Below are positions 1 to 9,393 of a DNA stretch of 64,000 nt, one piece after another. A program made the translations under genes and the position numbers. This DNA comes from Ostreococcus mediterraneus (taxonomy: Eukaryota; Chlorophyta; Mamiellophyceae; Mamiellales; Bathycoccaceae), in contig WMKK01000005.1 in assembly GCA_012295225.1 (NCBI GenBank), positions 254,958 to 318,957 on the forward strand. The letters run 5' to 3'. The stretch's first letter is position 1. Each line of letters begins with the position of its first letter. Below the pieces are notes generated by a model. The model was not told the DNA's origin and did not search any database. It worked only from the letters and a program-made list of their open reading frames with translations.

Positions 1-3000
1 GAACCTGCACGTCCATCTGGTTCATTGGAATTACTGCGCTTGACACAAGAACTAATCAAAATACTAGTTGGTACCGATTGCACTGCCATCACTCCATCAT
101 CAGCGCTATTGAAAGACGATGAATTGGTGCACTTGCTCCTTCGACTCACGCTGGCCAATTTCCGCGAAGAAACTCTGTCGATGGACGACTTGGAAGTTGA
201 ACAAGGCTTGCCTCTCATGCCGGCACACATTGTGAACACACTCACCTCATTAACTTCTGGAAATTCGTCAATTTCCGATGCGATTGCATTTGAAGCAAAA
301 TCACTTTGGGGCACGAGTCAAATGAGTGATTCTGGTAAACGTGTCTCGGTACTCCACAATTTGCTTGTCCCGTTCTTACAATCGGCTTCGGTTCGCAAGT
401 CAGCTCAGCTCGCGCCGGGTGCTATTGCTTTACTATTTGATGAGATTTGGCGCTACAAACGAAGCGATGGTCGTGGCGTGGTGTACATCAAAGCGATATC
501 GGCGTATTTGATTGCTCTCATCGCACGTTGGCGCGACGTGATTTTTCCAAATGAAACGAAGGACATAGGATCAAAATTGCGCGCACTTGCTTCTAGCACA
601 ATGCCTACCGCCATAGAGACGTTGTGCTCTCAGGAATGGATACAGTTACTCATGTCGACTACTATCAAGGAAACTCTTGTATGTATTTCAACATCGGCAG
701 CCATTTCTGATAATCGCCACAGTGTCATGCTGGCGAGAGGCCCAGGGGCGATGGATGCAAGATTGAGTGCGCAGCAAGCTGTACAACGTACGCGAGCAGA
801 AACATTCAAGAAATTTGTTGAAGTTTGGGAAGGCGAATATGTCAACATTTCCATGTCTTCAAAATGGCTCGCTGCTCTGTCGAAAGAAGCTTCTCGACGA
901 ACGCTTTCAATTGCGGCTCAAGGCGAAAATAGGAATCGCAGCGAGCAAGCGTGGGAAAAGTACATGCGAGATTTACAAGCCGCAAAGTGTTTGATGGTCA
1001 AGGTGAAAGATGAAGGAGAAAGCACGCGATTGGGTATCAACTCATTTGAGAGCGGTAGGCGTCGACGTTACCGCCTGTCTCGAACAGCGACTGTTCATAA
1101 ACCTCGCTTGACGCACATGGCCCCAGTTGATAAGAACGCAATAGAAATCAAGCTTCCTGTTCGAGAACAAGTTGATATTTCTGATGACGAAGATGACGAA
1201 ATATTGTTGACTCCGCAAAAATCCGTCAATAAAGAAGAGTTGAACGAAGTGATGGCCGCTACTGCTGCTTTAGCTGTCGCGGCGAATCTCGGTGAAGTCA
1301 AGAAGTCAAATCATGAGTGCGCGGCGACAATGGTTACACCTTTGGAACTTTTTGCTGGCAAATTTGCAATCTCTGACTCTGAAATGACATTTACCACTAT
1401 TGATGCTTCACGCGCTTGGGTATGGCCATTAGAGACTCTTCATCAAGTACAAAGTAGGAGATATTTACTACGCCGAAGTGCTTTGGAGTTATTCATGCTT
1501 GACCGACAAACGTACTTCATTGACTTTGGTTCCGCGGAACAAAGACGACAAGTTTTCCGAGTGTTGATCAAACTGCGCCCGAAAAATTTCATACCTCTGT
1601 ACTTGGAAACCAGCAAACCAGAGGCACTACTGCGTAAGAGCGACATAACTTCAAGATGGATTCGGCGCGAGATTTCAAACTTTGACTACCTCATGGCTCT
1701 CAATACACTCGCTGGGAGAAGCTATCAGGACATCACGCAGTACCCCGTATTTCCTTGGGTTATAACGGACTATACTTCAGAAACGTTGGATTTGAATGAT
1801 CCCGCGGTGTATCGAGATTTACGAAAGCCCATTGGGGCATTAAATCCGACGAGACTGGAGAGGATAAAGGAACGCTATGAATTTTTTGACGATCCTGAAA
1901 TTCCGAAATTTCATTATGGCAGTCACTACAGCTCGTCTGGCACGGTGTTATATTACCTTCTTCGTATTGATCCATTCACAACGCTCGCATACGAGCTTCA
2001 AGGTGGAAAATTCGATCACGCCGACAGACTCTTCCATAGTGTCGCGTCAACGTGGAAGAGTTGTTACAATGACATGAGTGATGTTAAAGAACTCATACCA
2101 GAATTCTTTTACTTACCAGAGATGTTTAAAAATGTGAACAATATCGACTTCGGCGTCAATCAAAAAGGTGAAAAGGTTCATGATGCGGTGCTTCCTCCTT
2201 GGGCAAAGTCACCAGAAGATTTCGTGGAGAAGCAGCGGGAAGCGTTAGAGAGCGAATTTGTGAGTAAGAATTTGCATCATTGGGTAGATCTTATTTTTGG
2301 ATATAAACAACGAGGCAAGGCTGCAGAATCCGCTTGCAATGTCTTTTACTACATGACATACGAAGGTGCAGTCGATGTAGAAGGCATTAAAGATCCTTTG
2401 TTGTTGAAAGCGACGCAAGATCAAATCGCTTGTTTTGGGCAAACTCCGTCACAACTCTTGACTGTGCCTCATCCTGGCAGACAGCGAGCCGCGGATTCCA
2501 TTACAGGAAGCCACTGGTTGTTTGATAACGATAACGGTGTATCGAACTACGCACTTCCTGTTCCGAATTATGGAGAAAACCGCGCATCATTTATGAATGT
2601 GCTCCCGACTGGTCAGCTCGTTGTCGTGTCTCCAACTTTGGAGATGAAAATTCATCGATTTGTGCCAAATCTACCTGGGTCTTCAGGTGTACCATTTACA
2701 TTTGATGCAGCAAAAGAACAAAGCACTCTTGGATCGCTCATGGGTTCAATTCGGCGAAAAGCTGGCTTTCATGACGTTGCAGAATCAATCAAATTCGCGG
2801 CAAAGTTGGATCCTAAATTGTTGAGTTCAGGAATGACACTCCCTTGTGCCGCTATTCCCAACGGTAGATTCTTGATCGTTGCCGGTCACGCTGATAACTC
2901 TTTAAAAGTGTACAACAACGAGACTGGAGCGGTGGAGAATGCGAAAATTGGACATCGTGCGCCAGTCGTCGCTCTCGAGCTTTCCAACGATGGTAGAGTT

Positions 3001-3783
3001 CTTGCCACCGGCTCAGCAGATGGTACCGTGGGCATCTGGCTCGTAAAGCTCCCCGCAGAGAAAGTGACCATTGGCGAGAATGTGCGTGAGACGATCGCAC
3101 CAATCATTCGAATCAATGAGAACAACATTTTTAACGATGGCTCGACAGTGGCAGATGTCATTGAAACTGCAGCAGACGTTGCTACGAACGTCTTCACCAA
3201 GGCGACTTTGCAAGGGCCAATTAGCCTATGTAAAGGTCACGGTGAAGCAATATCTTCGCTTGCATTGAACACGAATTTGGATTTATTGCTCGCGGTGAGT
3301 CCGTTCGCGGGAGCATCGTTCTACTCCATCATGAAGGGTCAGCTCTTCACCAAGATTCCTTCGCTTGCTGGCTCGCTGTGCGCAATTTCGGATGAAGGTT
3401 TCGTAATTATATGGAATGAAAGAACATGGACGATTAAAGTCGCGTCAATCAATGGTGATATTATCACTTCCATGTCGTTGATTGAAAAATGTCCAAAATT
3501 GACCACAATGACCGTTTCAAGTGATGGATATCGCTTAGCGGCGGGCACTGAGGAGGTGAATGGTCAGGTTGCCGTTATTGCGTTCGATCTACCTTCATTG
3601 AATGTACGTCAGCGCTGGGACTTTGAGTCTCAATCTGACATTACTCAACTCGTTCTCACGGCAGATAATACAAATTTACTTGCCGCAGCATATGATGGTT
3701 CCATAAGACTTTTCAATGACCCGTCCATTTCTGCTCGTAGCTTCAACCAGATGCTTCAAGCGGGATGGACAAACGTAGTTTAA
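1..3783 (+). CDS. BEACH-WD40 protein (neurobeachin/SPIRRIG-like), 5' partial
   Basis: The reading frame is open from base 1, so the N-terminus lies outside the window; about 1260 residues are visible. An alpha-helical N-terminal part is followed by a PH-like segment (FAISDSEMTFTTI onward), then a full BEACH domain (SRWIRREISNFDYLMALN through the NVFYYMTYEG region) and C-terminal WD40 repeats (for example VLATGSADGTVGIWLV). PH-BEACH-WD40 is the standard order of the LYST/neurobeachin/LvsA/SPIRRIG family, large cytosolic scaffolds for membrane trafficking, lysosome or endosome size control and, in plants, RNA-granule functions. It converges on the kelch-BTB gene with only 51 bp between stop codons. 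By eye it is more AT-rich than its neighbours. The exact subfamily cannot be assigned without the missing N-terminus. Confidence 0.93.
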   Translation, partial: EPARPSGSLELLRLTQELIKILVGTDCTAITPSSALLKDDELVHLLLRLTLANFREETLSMDDLEVEQGLPLMPAHIVNTLTSLTSGNSSISDAIAFEAKSLWGTSQMSDSGKRVSVLHNLLVPFLQSASVRKSAQLAPGAIALLFDEIWRYKRSDGRGVVYIKAISAYLIALIARWRDVIFPNETKDIGSKLRALASSTMPTAIETLCSQEWIQLLMSTTIKETLVCISTSAAISDNRHSVMLARGPGAMDARLSAQQAVQRTRAETFKKFVEVWEGEYVNISMSSKWLAALSKEASRRTLSIAAQGENRNRSEQAWEKYMRDLQAAKCLMVKVKDEGESTRLGINSFESGRRRRYRLSRTATVHKPRLTHMAPVDKNAIEIKLPVREQVDISDDEDDEILLTPQKSVNKEELNEVMAATAALAVAANLGEVKKSNHECAATMVTPLELFAGKFAISDSEMTFTTIDASRAWVWPLETLHQVQSRRYLLRRSALELFMLDRQTYFIDFGSAEQRRQVFRVLIKLRPKNFIPLYLETSKPEALLRKSDITSRWIRREISNFDYLMALNTLAGRSYQDITQYPVFPWVITDYTSETLDLNDPAVYRDLRKPIGALNPTRLERIKERYEFFDDPEIPKFHYGSHYSSSGTVLYYLLRIDPFTTLAYELQGGKFDHADRLFHSVASTWKSCYNDMSDVKELIPEFFYLPEMFKNVNNIDFGVNQKGEKVHDAVLPPWAKSPEDFVEKQREALESEFVSKNLHHWVDLIFGYKQRGKAAESACNVFYYMTYEGAVDVEGIKDPLLLKATQDQIACFGQTPSQLLTVPHPGRQRAADSITGSHWLFDNDNGVSNYALPVPNYGENRASFMNVLPTGQLVVVSPTLEMKIHRFVPNLPGSSGVPFTFDAAKEQSTLGSLMGSIRRKAGFHDVAESIKFAAKLDPKLLSSGMTLPCAAIPNGRFLIVAGHADNSLKVYNNETGAVENAKIGHRAPVVALELSNDGRVLATGSADGTVGIWLVKLPAEKVTIGENVRETIAPIIRINENNIFNDGSTVADVIETAADVATNVFTKATLQGPISLCKGHGEAISSLALNTNLDLLLAVSPFAGASFYSIMKGQLFTKIPSLAGSLCAISDEGFVIIWNERTWTIKVASINGDIITSMSLIEKCPKLTTMTVSSDGYRLAAGTEEVNGQVAVIAFDLPSLNVRQRWDFESQSDITQLVLTADNTNLLAAAYDGSIRLFNDPSISARSFNQMLQAGWTNVV

Positions 3784-3834
3784 ATTTAGCGATTTAGTAT
3801 TATATGTATAATTACAGCGGTACAGAACAACTTC

Positions 3835-6132
3835 CTAATGCGTTGAGAACACACTATATCCAGGCAACACCACAGATTCATGGATTGCCATGGAGTAGTC
3901 CCGCGCTATTGCTGGCGTGTTGATCGTAAGCTCGACGAAGCCATCAGTGTGACTAACTTCATTCCATTTTTGTTGTCCAATCTTGACGGATGCTTTCCAG
4001 AGAGTGGCATTGTGAGACAAAAACGCAACTTTGGCCGCCGACGCCGCGAGCTCGACGTTCAACTCCTTGCGCAAACGACCGATGCAATAGCTGGGCAAAC
4101 CGTCAATCTTCAACCGCGATGCGAGTTCGTATAATTCCAACAAAATTTCAGGCTGAGGATGCACCGGAATCTGGTAAATCCAGCGTAATGCCGCGAGTAC
4201 CACAGGAACATTCGCGTCTTTTAGAACAAGAGTTTTCATCGCATCCTTTTGCGGGGCAACCATGCGCCGAACCGTAAAGGCTACAACGACGGCGATGTAA
4301 TACATCAACTGCACAAGTGCAGCGAGTGCCGCGCCAAACCATGGATGATAACTATGAGAAAGCTTCGCCACATCCGGAGTACGCTGAAGCGCCGCAGTCA
4401 GGGGAGACATCTCGATAAGCTGCTTGAGATATTTAGAGCCTTCAATCACCACGTCAACGTGTGCAAAAATCTTGACATCGCCAACTATGATTTCAAGATT
4501 TCCCGTGTCGTGGGTTCCTTTCACAGGAATATGGAGAGAGCCGCCAATCAAGCCACCTTTGGTGCCAAACACACCTTTTTTGTTGAGTTGAGTGAGAATT
4601 TTTGCGTCCAAGTTGGATTCCTCCTCGACTTTCTCGGCTTGCTTGACCTTGGCATCATCCTTGATGGCGTCGTCGTCTTGTTCTGCGTCTCGCTCGTTGT
4701 ACTTTGGAATGGTGTCCGCGTACGTACGCCCTTCTGCTACGTTGTCCTCGTCATCGCCGACAGGAAAGGGCATGTAAGACTCCAAATTGATGGCAATACA
4801 CACGCCTGTCTCTTCAGGAGAGCCACGGATGTTGGGATCGCGAGCACCGTGCAAAATGACGAGCGCGCCATCCACGCACGCCCCGGCATGACCGAAGCGA
4901 GGATCGGTGTCTGATTCTGGGTTGAGACGAGCCCACTCTCCCGTAGGAAAGTGGAACACGTATGTGTCACCGAGAACGCTATCTCGTAATAGTACGCGAC
5001 CGCCGTGAATGATCCAATTCGCACCGAGGACGCAGGACAAGTACGAAGTACGCGGACTCGGCACTTGCCCAGCGCGAGCGACGATGGTCCAACGAGGCGT
5101 ACCTTGCGCTGAAAGCTGCAGAACCCAAACCACCATTTCCACAGAGGTTTCCGATGGGCTCAACACATACAACACTGAGTTACGAGCAGCCATAGCGCAA
5201 CCATCACCGCCGACTGGGTGTTTCCATTTCGTGTCAATCGTAAGCCACTCCGACTCGGCTAAATCAAAACCGTACAAGTCGTTGTATACCACGACGTCCT
5301 GTCCGGGTTGAACATCCTTACCACCGAACACGAACACGACATTGTCGGAAATGCACATGCAGTGACCAGTACGCGCGGGCGGCGGATCACCCACAACGTC
5401 AATCATAGTCCACGAACAACGCACGAAATCAAACACCCACAAGTCGTTCAAGCACCCAAACTGTCCTTGACCGCCAAACACGTACAACAAATCACCGTGT
5501 ACGACCGCGGCGTGACCGTATCTTCCGGGCGGTAAGCCGACCTCGGGTTCAGTCGCCGTCGCTGGCACCTCATAGCACGCCCCACGTCCGGACCACCGAT
5601 AGATGTTCGTCACAAACTCGCCCTCGTGCGCCAAACCGCCATACGTGTAGACTTCATCCTCCCAAACAAACGCCGCGCTCCCTACAAAGTATCCTTCATC
5701 CTCGTACCCATCACCAGATAAGGTATCACCATCATCATCATTCGTATCCATGCGTGTTCCACCCATCGTTCTCGTCGTCTTCATCATCATCTTCGTCGTT
5801 GCCCCTCCAACCGCGTCGTCCTCGGGCGTCGACGTCCCGCTCACGATCGCGCCCCTCACCGCGACGACGGGATCCTCCTCCTCGTCATCAAATTCTTCAT
5901 CCTCCTCACCATACGCGCGTCCATGACGAAGATCACGTCCTGGATCATCATTCTCTTGATCATTCTGATACACCTCCACCAAGGCGTTGATAAATTCCCC
6001 TCTCGATTGCATCGCCCCGAGCCCGTGCGCCTTGGCCAACGCGCTGAGCTCCTTCGTGGTCATCTTCGGTAACGCCGTGATGTCAATCTTAGGTTTACCC
6101 CCTGCCGCGCTCGTCGTCGTCATCACCGTCAT
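3835..6132 (-). CDS. Kelch-repeat protein with N-terminal SAP-like segment and C-terminal BTB domain
   Basis: 765 residues from the ATG at 6132; a longer frame runs upstream to 6360 but would overlap the divergent protease start at 6303, so 6132 was chosen. An N-terminal helical stretch (ITALPKMTTKELSALAKAHG) resembles a SAP-like motif. An acidic low-complexity linker follows, then kelch blades with repeated GRYGHAAVVHGDLLYVFGG-type motifs, then a BTB/POZ fold (LEIIVGDVKIFAHVDVV to VVLAALRWIYQI) with a BACK-like helical tail. Kelch-BTB proteins commonly act as cullin-3 adaptors that select substrates for ubiquitination; that role is inferred here. The BTB domain is split by an insertion of about 55 residues containing a strongly hydrophobic helix. 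It shares a 170 bp divergent promoter region with the cysteine protease gene. Confidence 0.85.
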   Translation of the reverse strand: MTVMTTTSAAGGKPKIDITALPKMTTKELSALAKAHGLGAMQSRGEFINALVEVYQNDQENDDPGRDLRHGRAYGEEDEEFDDEEEDPVVAVRGAIVSGTSTPEDDAVGGATTKMMMKTTRTMGGTRMDTNDDDGDTLSGDGYEDEGYFVGSAAFVWEDEVYTYGGLAHEGEFVTNIYRWSGRGACYEVPATATEPEVGLPPGRYGHAAVVHGDLLYVFGGQGQFGCLNDLWVFDFVRCSWTMIDVVGDPPPARTGHCMCISDNVVFVFGGKDVQPGQDVVVYNDLYGFDLAESEWLTIDTKWKHPVGGDGCAMAARNSVLYVLSPSETSVEMVVWVLQLSAQGTPRWTIVARAGQVPSPRTSYLSCVLGANWIIHGGRVLLRDSVLGDTYVFHFPTGEWARLNPESDTDPRFGHAGACVDGALVILHGARDPNIRGSPEETGVCIAINLESYMPFPVGDDEDNVAEGRTYADTIPKYNERDAEQDDDAIKDDAKVKQAEKVEEESNLDAKILTQLNKKGVFGTKGGLIGGSLHIPVKGTHDTGNLEIIVGDVKIFAHVDVVIEGSKYLKQLIEMSPLTAALQRTPDVAKLSHSYHPWFGAALAALVQLMYYIAVVVAFTVRRMVAPQKDAMKTLVLKDANVPVVLAALRWIYQIPVHPQPEILLELYELASRLKIDGLPSYCIGRLRKELNVELAASAAKVAFLSHNATLWKASVKIGQQKWNEVSHTDGFVELTINTPAIARDYSMAIHESVVLPGYSVFSTH
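4261..4345 (-). other. Hydrophobic helix-coding insertion within the BTB domain
   Basis: This stretch of the kelch-BTB gene encodes a run rich in A, L, V, I, Y and F (FGAALAALVQLMYYIAVVVA) followed by arginines. It sits between the first half of the BTB fold, ending at KQLIE, and the second half, beginning at KTLVL. I see no GT-AG pair that would remove it cleanly while keeping frame, so it appears to be translated. Whether it spans a membrane is not known. Confidence 0.55.
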
Positions 6133-6302
6133 GATGATCGTTACACGCGGGCGCACGTCACCGCCGAGACCTCGTCGCGCACTGTGGTGCGCGCATCCAG
6201 CGTGCTTGTAATTCCCATCAACGCATCGTTCAACACCCAAACGATGGAGAGGATGGCTTTTGGCGCGCAAGAAAACTCGCCCGGGCGCCACTCGTCGCCG
6301 CC

Positions 6303-8054
6303 ATGGGGTCGAAAAAGTCATCGCGCGCGAGCGAACGCGAACCTCTGGTGAAACCGCCACCGCGAGAGGCGCACGCGAAGGAGGGGCGCGCGCGACACGG
6401 GGCGTGGGCGACGCGAGGTGGGACTGGTGATGGGGGAGATGTCGAACGCGGGAGGCTGTCGACGACGACGTCGTCGACCTGGTCGCGCGCGGCGACGTAT
6501 GGGGCGGCGTGCGTGGTGCTCACGGCGTGTACGGTGGCGCTGGTGACGAGTTCGGTGTTTCCTGTGGATGCGTTACCGCGGAGCGTGCAAGACGCGTGGA
6601 GCGCGATGCGAGGCGCGCGGCCGGGGAAGGATGTGGAAGTGCGTCGCGAGTTGTTGGCGTCGAGCGTATTTGCTGATTTTTGCAAATCTATTGGCGATGA
6701 CGATGCGTGCGAAGACGTTAAGCGCCTTCGTTCGGGATTGGGCGCGGTTGAGGATAGTTCTTTTAACGCCTTGGTGTCTCGCGCGAGGGCGTTGAAATCC
6801 GGCGTCGACGATTCTGTGGAGGCTGGCGTTGGATTTTTAGGCGCGTACGACGACGTCGTGACGTACATGGCGAGCAAGCCACGGGACGTGGCGAAGCTTG
6901 TCCCGCAGTGGTCGACTGCGAGCTTAGGGTCGCTCGGCGATGGGCCTGGGTCGGCTAATTTCATTCTCGCTAAGAAGCTGAGCGTCTTTGTGGCGGATAT
7001 CTTTCCACTGTTGCGCAAATACCCAGATTGGGACATGTCGGATACGAATCAAATCCGCTTTCTCTCGCGCCACATGCACGACAGTGTACTCACTTTAGAG
7101 TCCTCACGCGAAGAACTGGTTAATTTCATGCGTGCAGGCGATCGAAAGACGGCGTCGTTGGCAAAGACCGAGCGCTCAATGGGGATTTTACCGCCAAAGA
7201 ATGTCCATCGCAAGCCGCCACTTTCAAAGTTTGCTTCGAACAGAGTTCAGCACGGCGCGCACTTATTTCGCAAGCACCGTTCTGCCTCTCTCGGAGCCGA
7301 GGAATTCAATCCTGCCAACGAGGGTCTTCCCGACGCGTTTGACGCGCGCGAAGAGTTCCCGCGCTGCAAGCGACTGCTCGGCACCGTGCGAGACCAAGGT
7401 AAATGTGGTTCGTGCTGGGCCGTCGCCGCGACTGAAGTCATGAATGACCGCCTGTGCGTGGCAACGCGTGGTGAGAAGACTCAAGAACTTTCTCCACAAT
7501 ACCCTTTGTCATGCTACTCGAGTGGGGACAGATGCAACGGCGGAGATGTCATGGACACGATGCAAGCGGCGTTGGAAGCTGGCATTCCCACGGGTGGCAT
7601 GTTGGATACTGGTGCGTGTCTTCCGTACGAATTCGAGCCGTGCGACCATCCGTGCATGGTTCCAGGTACGCAAGTGCAAAGTTGTCCAGCAACGTGCGCC
7701 GATGGGTCTAAATTAGAGCTCGTCTACCCAAAATCCAATGCCTATACGTGCCCAGAGGGTGACGTCGCGTGCGTCGCCAAGGAAATCCAAGAGCACGGCT
7801 CAGTGGGCGTGACTTTTGGACCAGTGTACGAGGATTTTTACTCGCACAAGAGCGGTGTGTATCACGCACCGAAAAACGGTGGTGACGGACTTGGTATGCA
7901 CGCCACCAAGCTCATCGGTTGGGGGAAAACCGACGAGGGCGAGTGGTATTGGGTCATGGTGAACTCGTGGCGAAACTGGGGCGACGACGGCGTCGGTTTC
8001 GTCGGCATGGGTGAAATGCAAATCGAGTCTGGAATCGCCGCGATTGAAATGTAG
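6303..8054 (+). CDS. Membrane-anchored cathepsin-B-like cysteine protease (papain family C1A)
   Basis: 583 residues. A basic, Ser/Arg-rich cytosolic N-terminus is followed by one hydrophobic segment at about residues 65-87, which suggests a type II signal anchor. A long propeptide region comes next, then a C1A peptidase domain. The catalytic Cys is near residue 371 in QGKCGSCWA, the His near 533 in GMHATKLIGWG, and the Asn near 554 in VNSWRNWGDDG. Cathepsin-B-like spacing includes the CNGGD motif and several extra cysteines. The expected occluding loop, which carries a His pair in cathepsin B and confers carboxydipeptidase activity, reads YEFEPCDHPCMVPG and keeps only one His. It is probably lysosomal/vacuolar or in the endomembrane system. 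It is divergent from the kelch-BTB gene. Confidence 0.9.
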   Translation: MGSKKSSRASEREPLVKPPPREAHAKEGRARHGAWATRGGTGDGGDVERGRLSTTTSSTWSRAATYGAACVVLTACTVALVTSSVFPVDALPRSVQDAWSAMRGARPGKDVEVRRELLASSVFADFCKSIGDDDACEDVKRLRSGLGAVEDSSFNALVSRARALKSGVDDSVEAGVGFLGAYDDVVTYMASKPRDVAKLVPQWSTASLGSLGDGPGSANFILAKKLSVFVADIFPLLRKYPDWDMSDTNQIRFLSRHMHDSVLTLESSREELVNFMRAGDRKTASLAKTERSMGILPPKNVHRKPPLSKFASNRVQHGAHLFRKHRSASLGAEEFNPANEGLPDAFDAREEFPRCKRLLGTVRDQGKCGSCWAVAATEVMNDRLCVATRGEKTQELSPQYPLSCYSSGDRCNGGDVMDTMQAALEAGIPTGGMLDTGACLPYEFEPCDHPCMVPGTQVQSCPATCADGSKLELVYPKSNAYTCPEGDVACVAKEIQEHGSVGVTFGPVYEDFYSHKSGVYHAPKNGGDGLGMHATKLIGWGKTDEGEWYWVMVNSWRNWGDDGVGFVGMGEMQIESGIAAIEM

Positions 8055-8143
8055 AGAGTTTCTTAGTGTTTGTAGAGCTAATATTAAAAAAGATAGCAGA
8101 AACGTTCTAGCACGTAACCACGCTCTTCCCTAAAACCAAGCGC

Positions 8144-9105
8144 TTAGTGCGCAACGAACGCCTTGCCAGCCTTGGAACCGCTCGGGATCACCTTGAGGGT
8201 GTTGAAACGAACGGTCTTAGACAACGGGCGGCACTGACCAACGACAACCTTATCACCTTCGTTGCAACGGAAGCACGGGGAGATGTGGGCAGAGATGTTG
8301 GTGTGACGCTTTTCATAACGCTGGTACTTGCGAATGAAGTGCAAGTAATCCATGCGCATGACGATGGTGCGGTTCATCTTGGTGGACTTGACGACGCCGG
8401 TCAAAATGCGGCCACGAATGGACACGTTACCCGTGAACGGGCACTTCTTGTCAATGTACGTGCCTGTGTGTGTTTAAAATCGAGTCATCGTCAGTACACG
8501 TTTCGTTTAAACAATCGCGCGCCCGTCGTTTGAGCGCGTCCAGTGGTGGGTCTCAAGCCCTAGAAGAGCATAGATCCGATCGAGCTCAATCACCCGGTGC
8601 GTCGCACGTACCTTCAATCGCCTCCCGCGGGGTCTTGAAACCGAGACCAACATTCTTGTAGTATCGGCTACCGCCCTTACCCGGCGCCTTCTTCTTCGTC
8701 GACGCGGAGAAGCTGTGCGTGTGAAGAAAAATCAAAGGTCAGTCATCGGCGGCTTTTCGCTCTCGCGCTCGAGCGCGATCGCGCGCGAATCTTCCCCACC
8801 GCGAACGCATTCGCCACTAACCAACACGCGTATACGCATCACAAGTAATAACACTTACCCAACGTTCACACCAAGTTGCTTCTGGTACGCTTTCTCGTGC
8901 TGTGTCGCGGGAAAAACACCCAAAGGTTAGGTTCGCGTTCGCATCGCCACCGGGGTTCGCTCGAGGGCTTTCCCATCAACCTCGTCGTCTCGCGCGTGTC
9001 CAGCGAACGCCATCGACGCGTCGTCGACGACGGCGTCGATGAACGAACACGTGATAAACGCGTTTGCGTCATCGCATCGTCCGCACGTACCTGTTCGGCC
9101 GCCAT
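8144..9105 (-). CDS. RPS11: 40S ribosomal protein S11 (uS17), four exons
   Basis: Joining exons 9091-9105, 8859-8899, 8612-8712 and 8144-8463 (read on the minus strand) gives a 158-residue protein, the same length as human RPS11. It begins [13 protein letters not shown] and contains [37 protein letters not shown] and the conserved C-terminal half. All three introns (191, 146 and 148 nt) are GT-AG with GTACGT, GTAAGT and GTACGT donors, and the joined frame is exact. uS17 is a small-subunit 18S rRNA-binding protein. Only the last exon stands out as an open frame, so a single-ORF view would miss the N-terminal third. It is divergent from the small Cys-rich gene. Confidence 0.96.
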
Positions 9106-9361
9106 GGTTGCAGCTGTAAAAGAGGGATGGCGCGCCCGCGCGCGCGCTCTTGAACGCGCCCGCTGAGGCTGGGGCGAGGGACCCACACGACGACCAATCA
9201 TGAATTATCAATATCATATTCAACGCGCATGTAATTCGATCACGCATGGTTTTGTGCGTCACCCGTGCGTGGGTGTCGCGTGCCATAAATCTGACTCTCA
9301 TAGACATATTGGTTGTTGACTACGACATACGGTCACGCGTTCGCGCGAGGGCACACCGAGT

Positions 9362-9369
9362 TGACGTCA
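9362..9369. promoter_or_regulatory. TGACGTCA palindrome (bZIP/CRE-type site)
   Basis: A perfect 8-bp TGACGTCA lies 24 bp upstream of the ATG of the small Cys-rich gene, in the spacer shared with RPS11. This sequence is the classic CRE/C-box site for bZIP factors. A second copy occurs at 45991-45998 in another divergent spacer. Functional binding is not shown. Confidence 0.35.
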
Positions 9370-9393
9370 CTCCTTCGACGCGCTTTATTCAAG

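Noticed and set aside
4249-4914. A 221-residue plus-strand frame within the kelch-BTB gene
   Set aside because: Antisense to conserved kelch/BTB sequence and without any motif.
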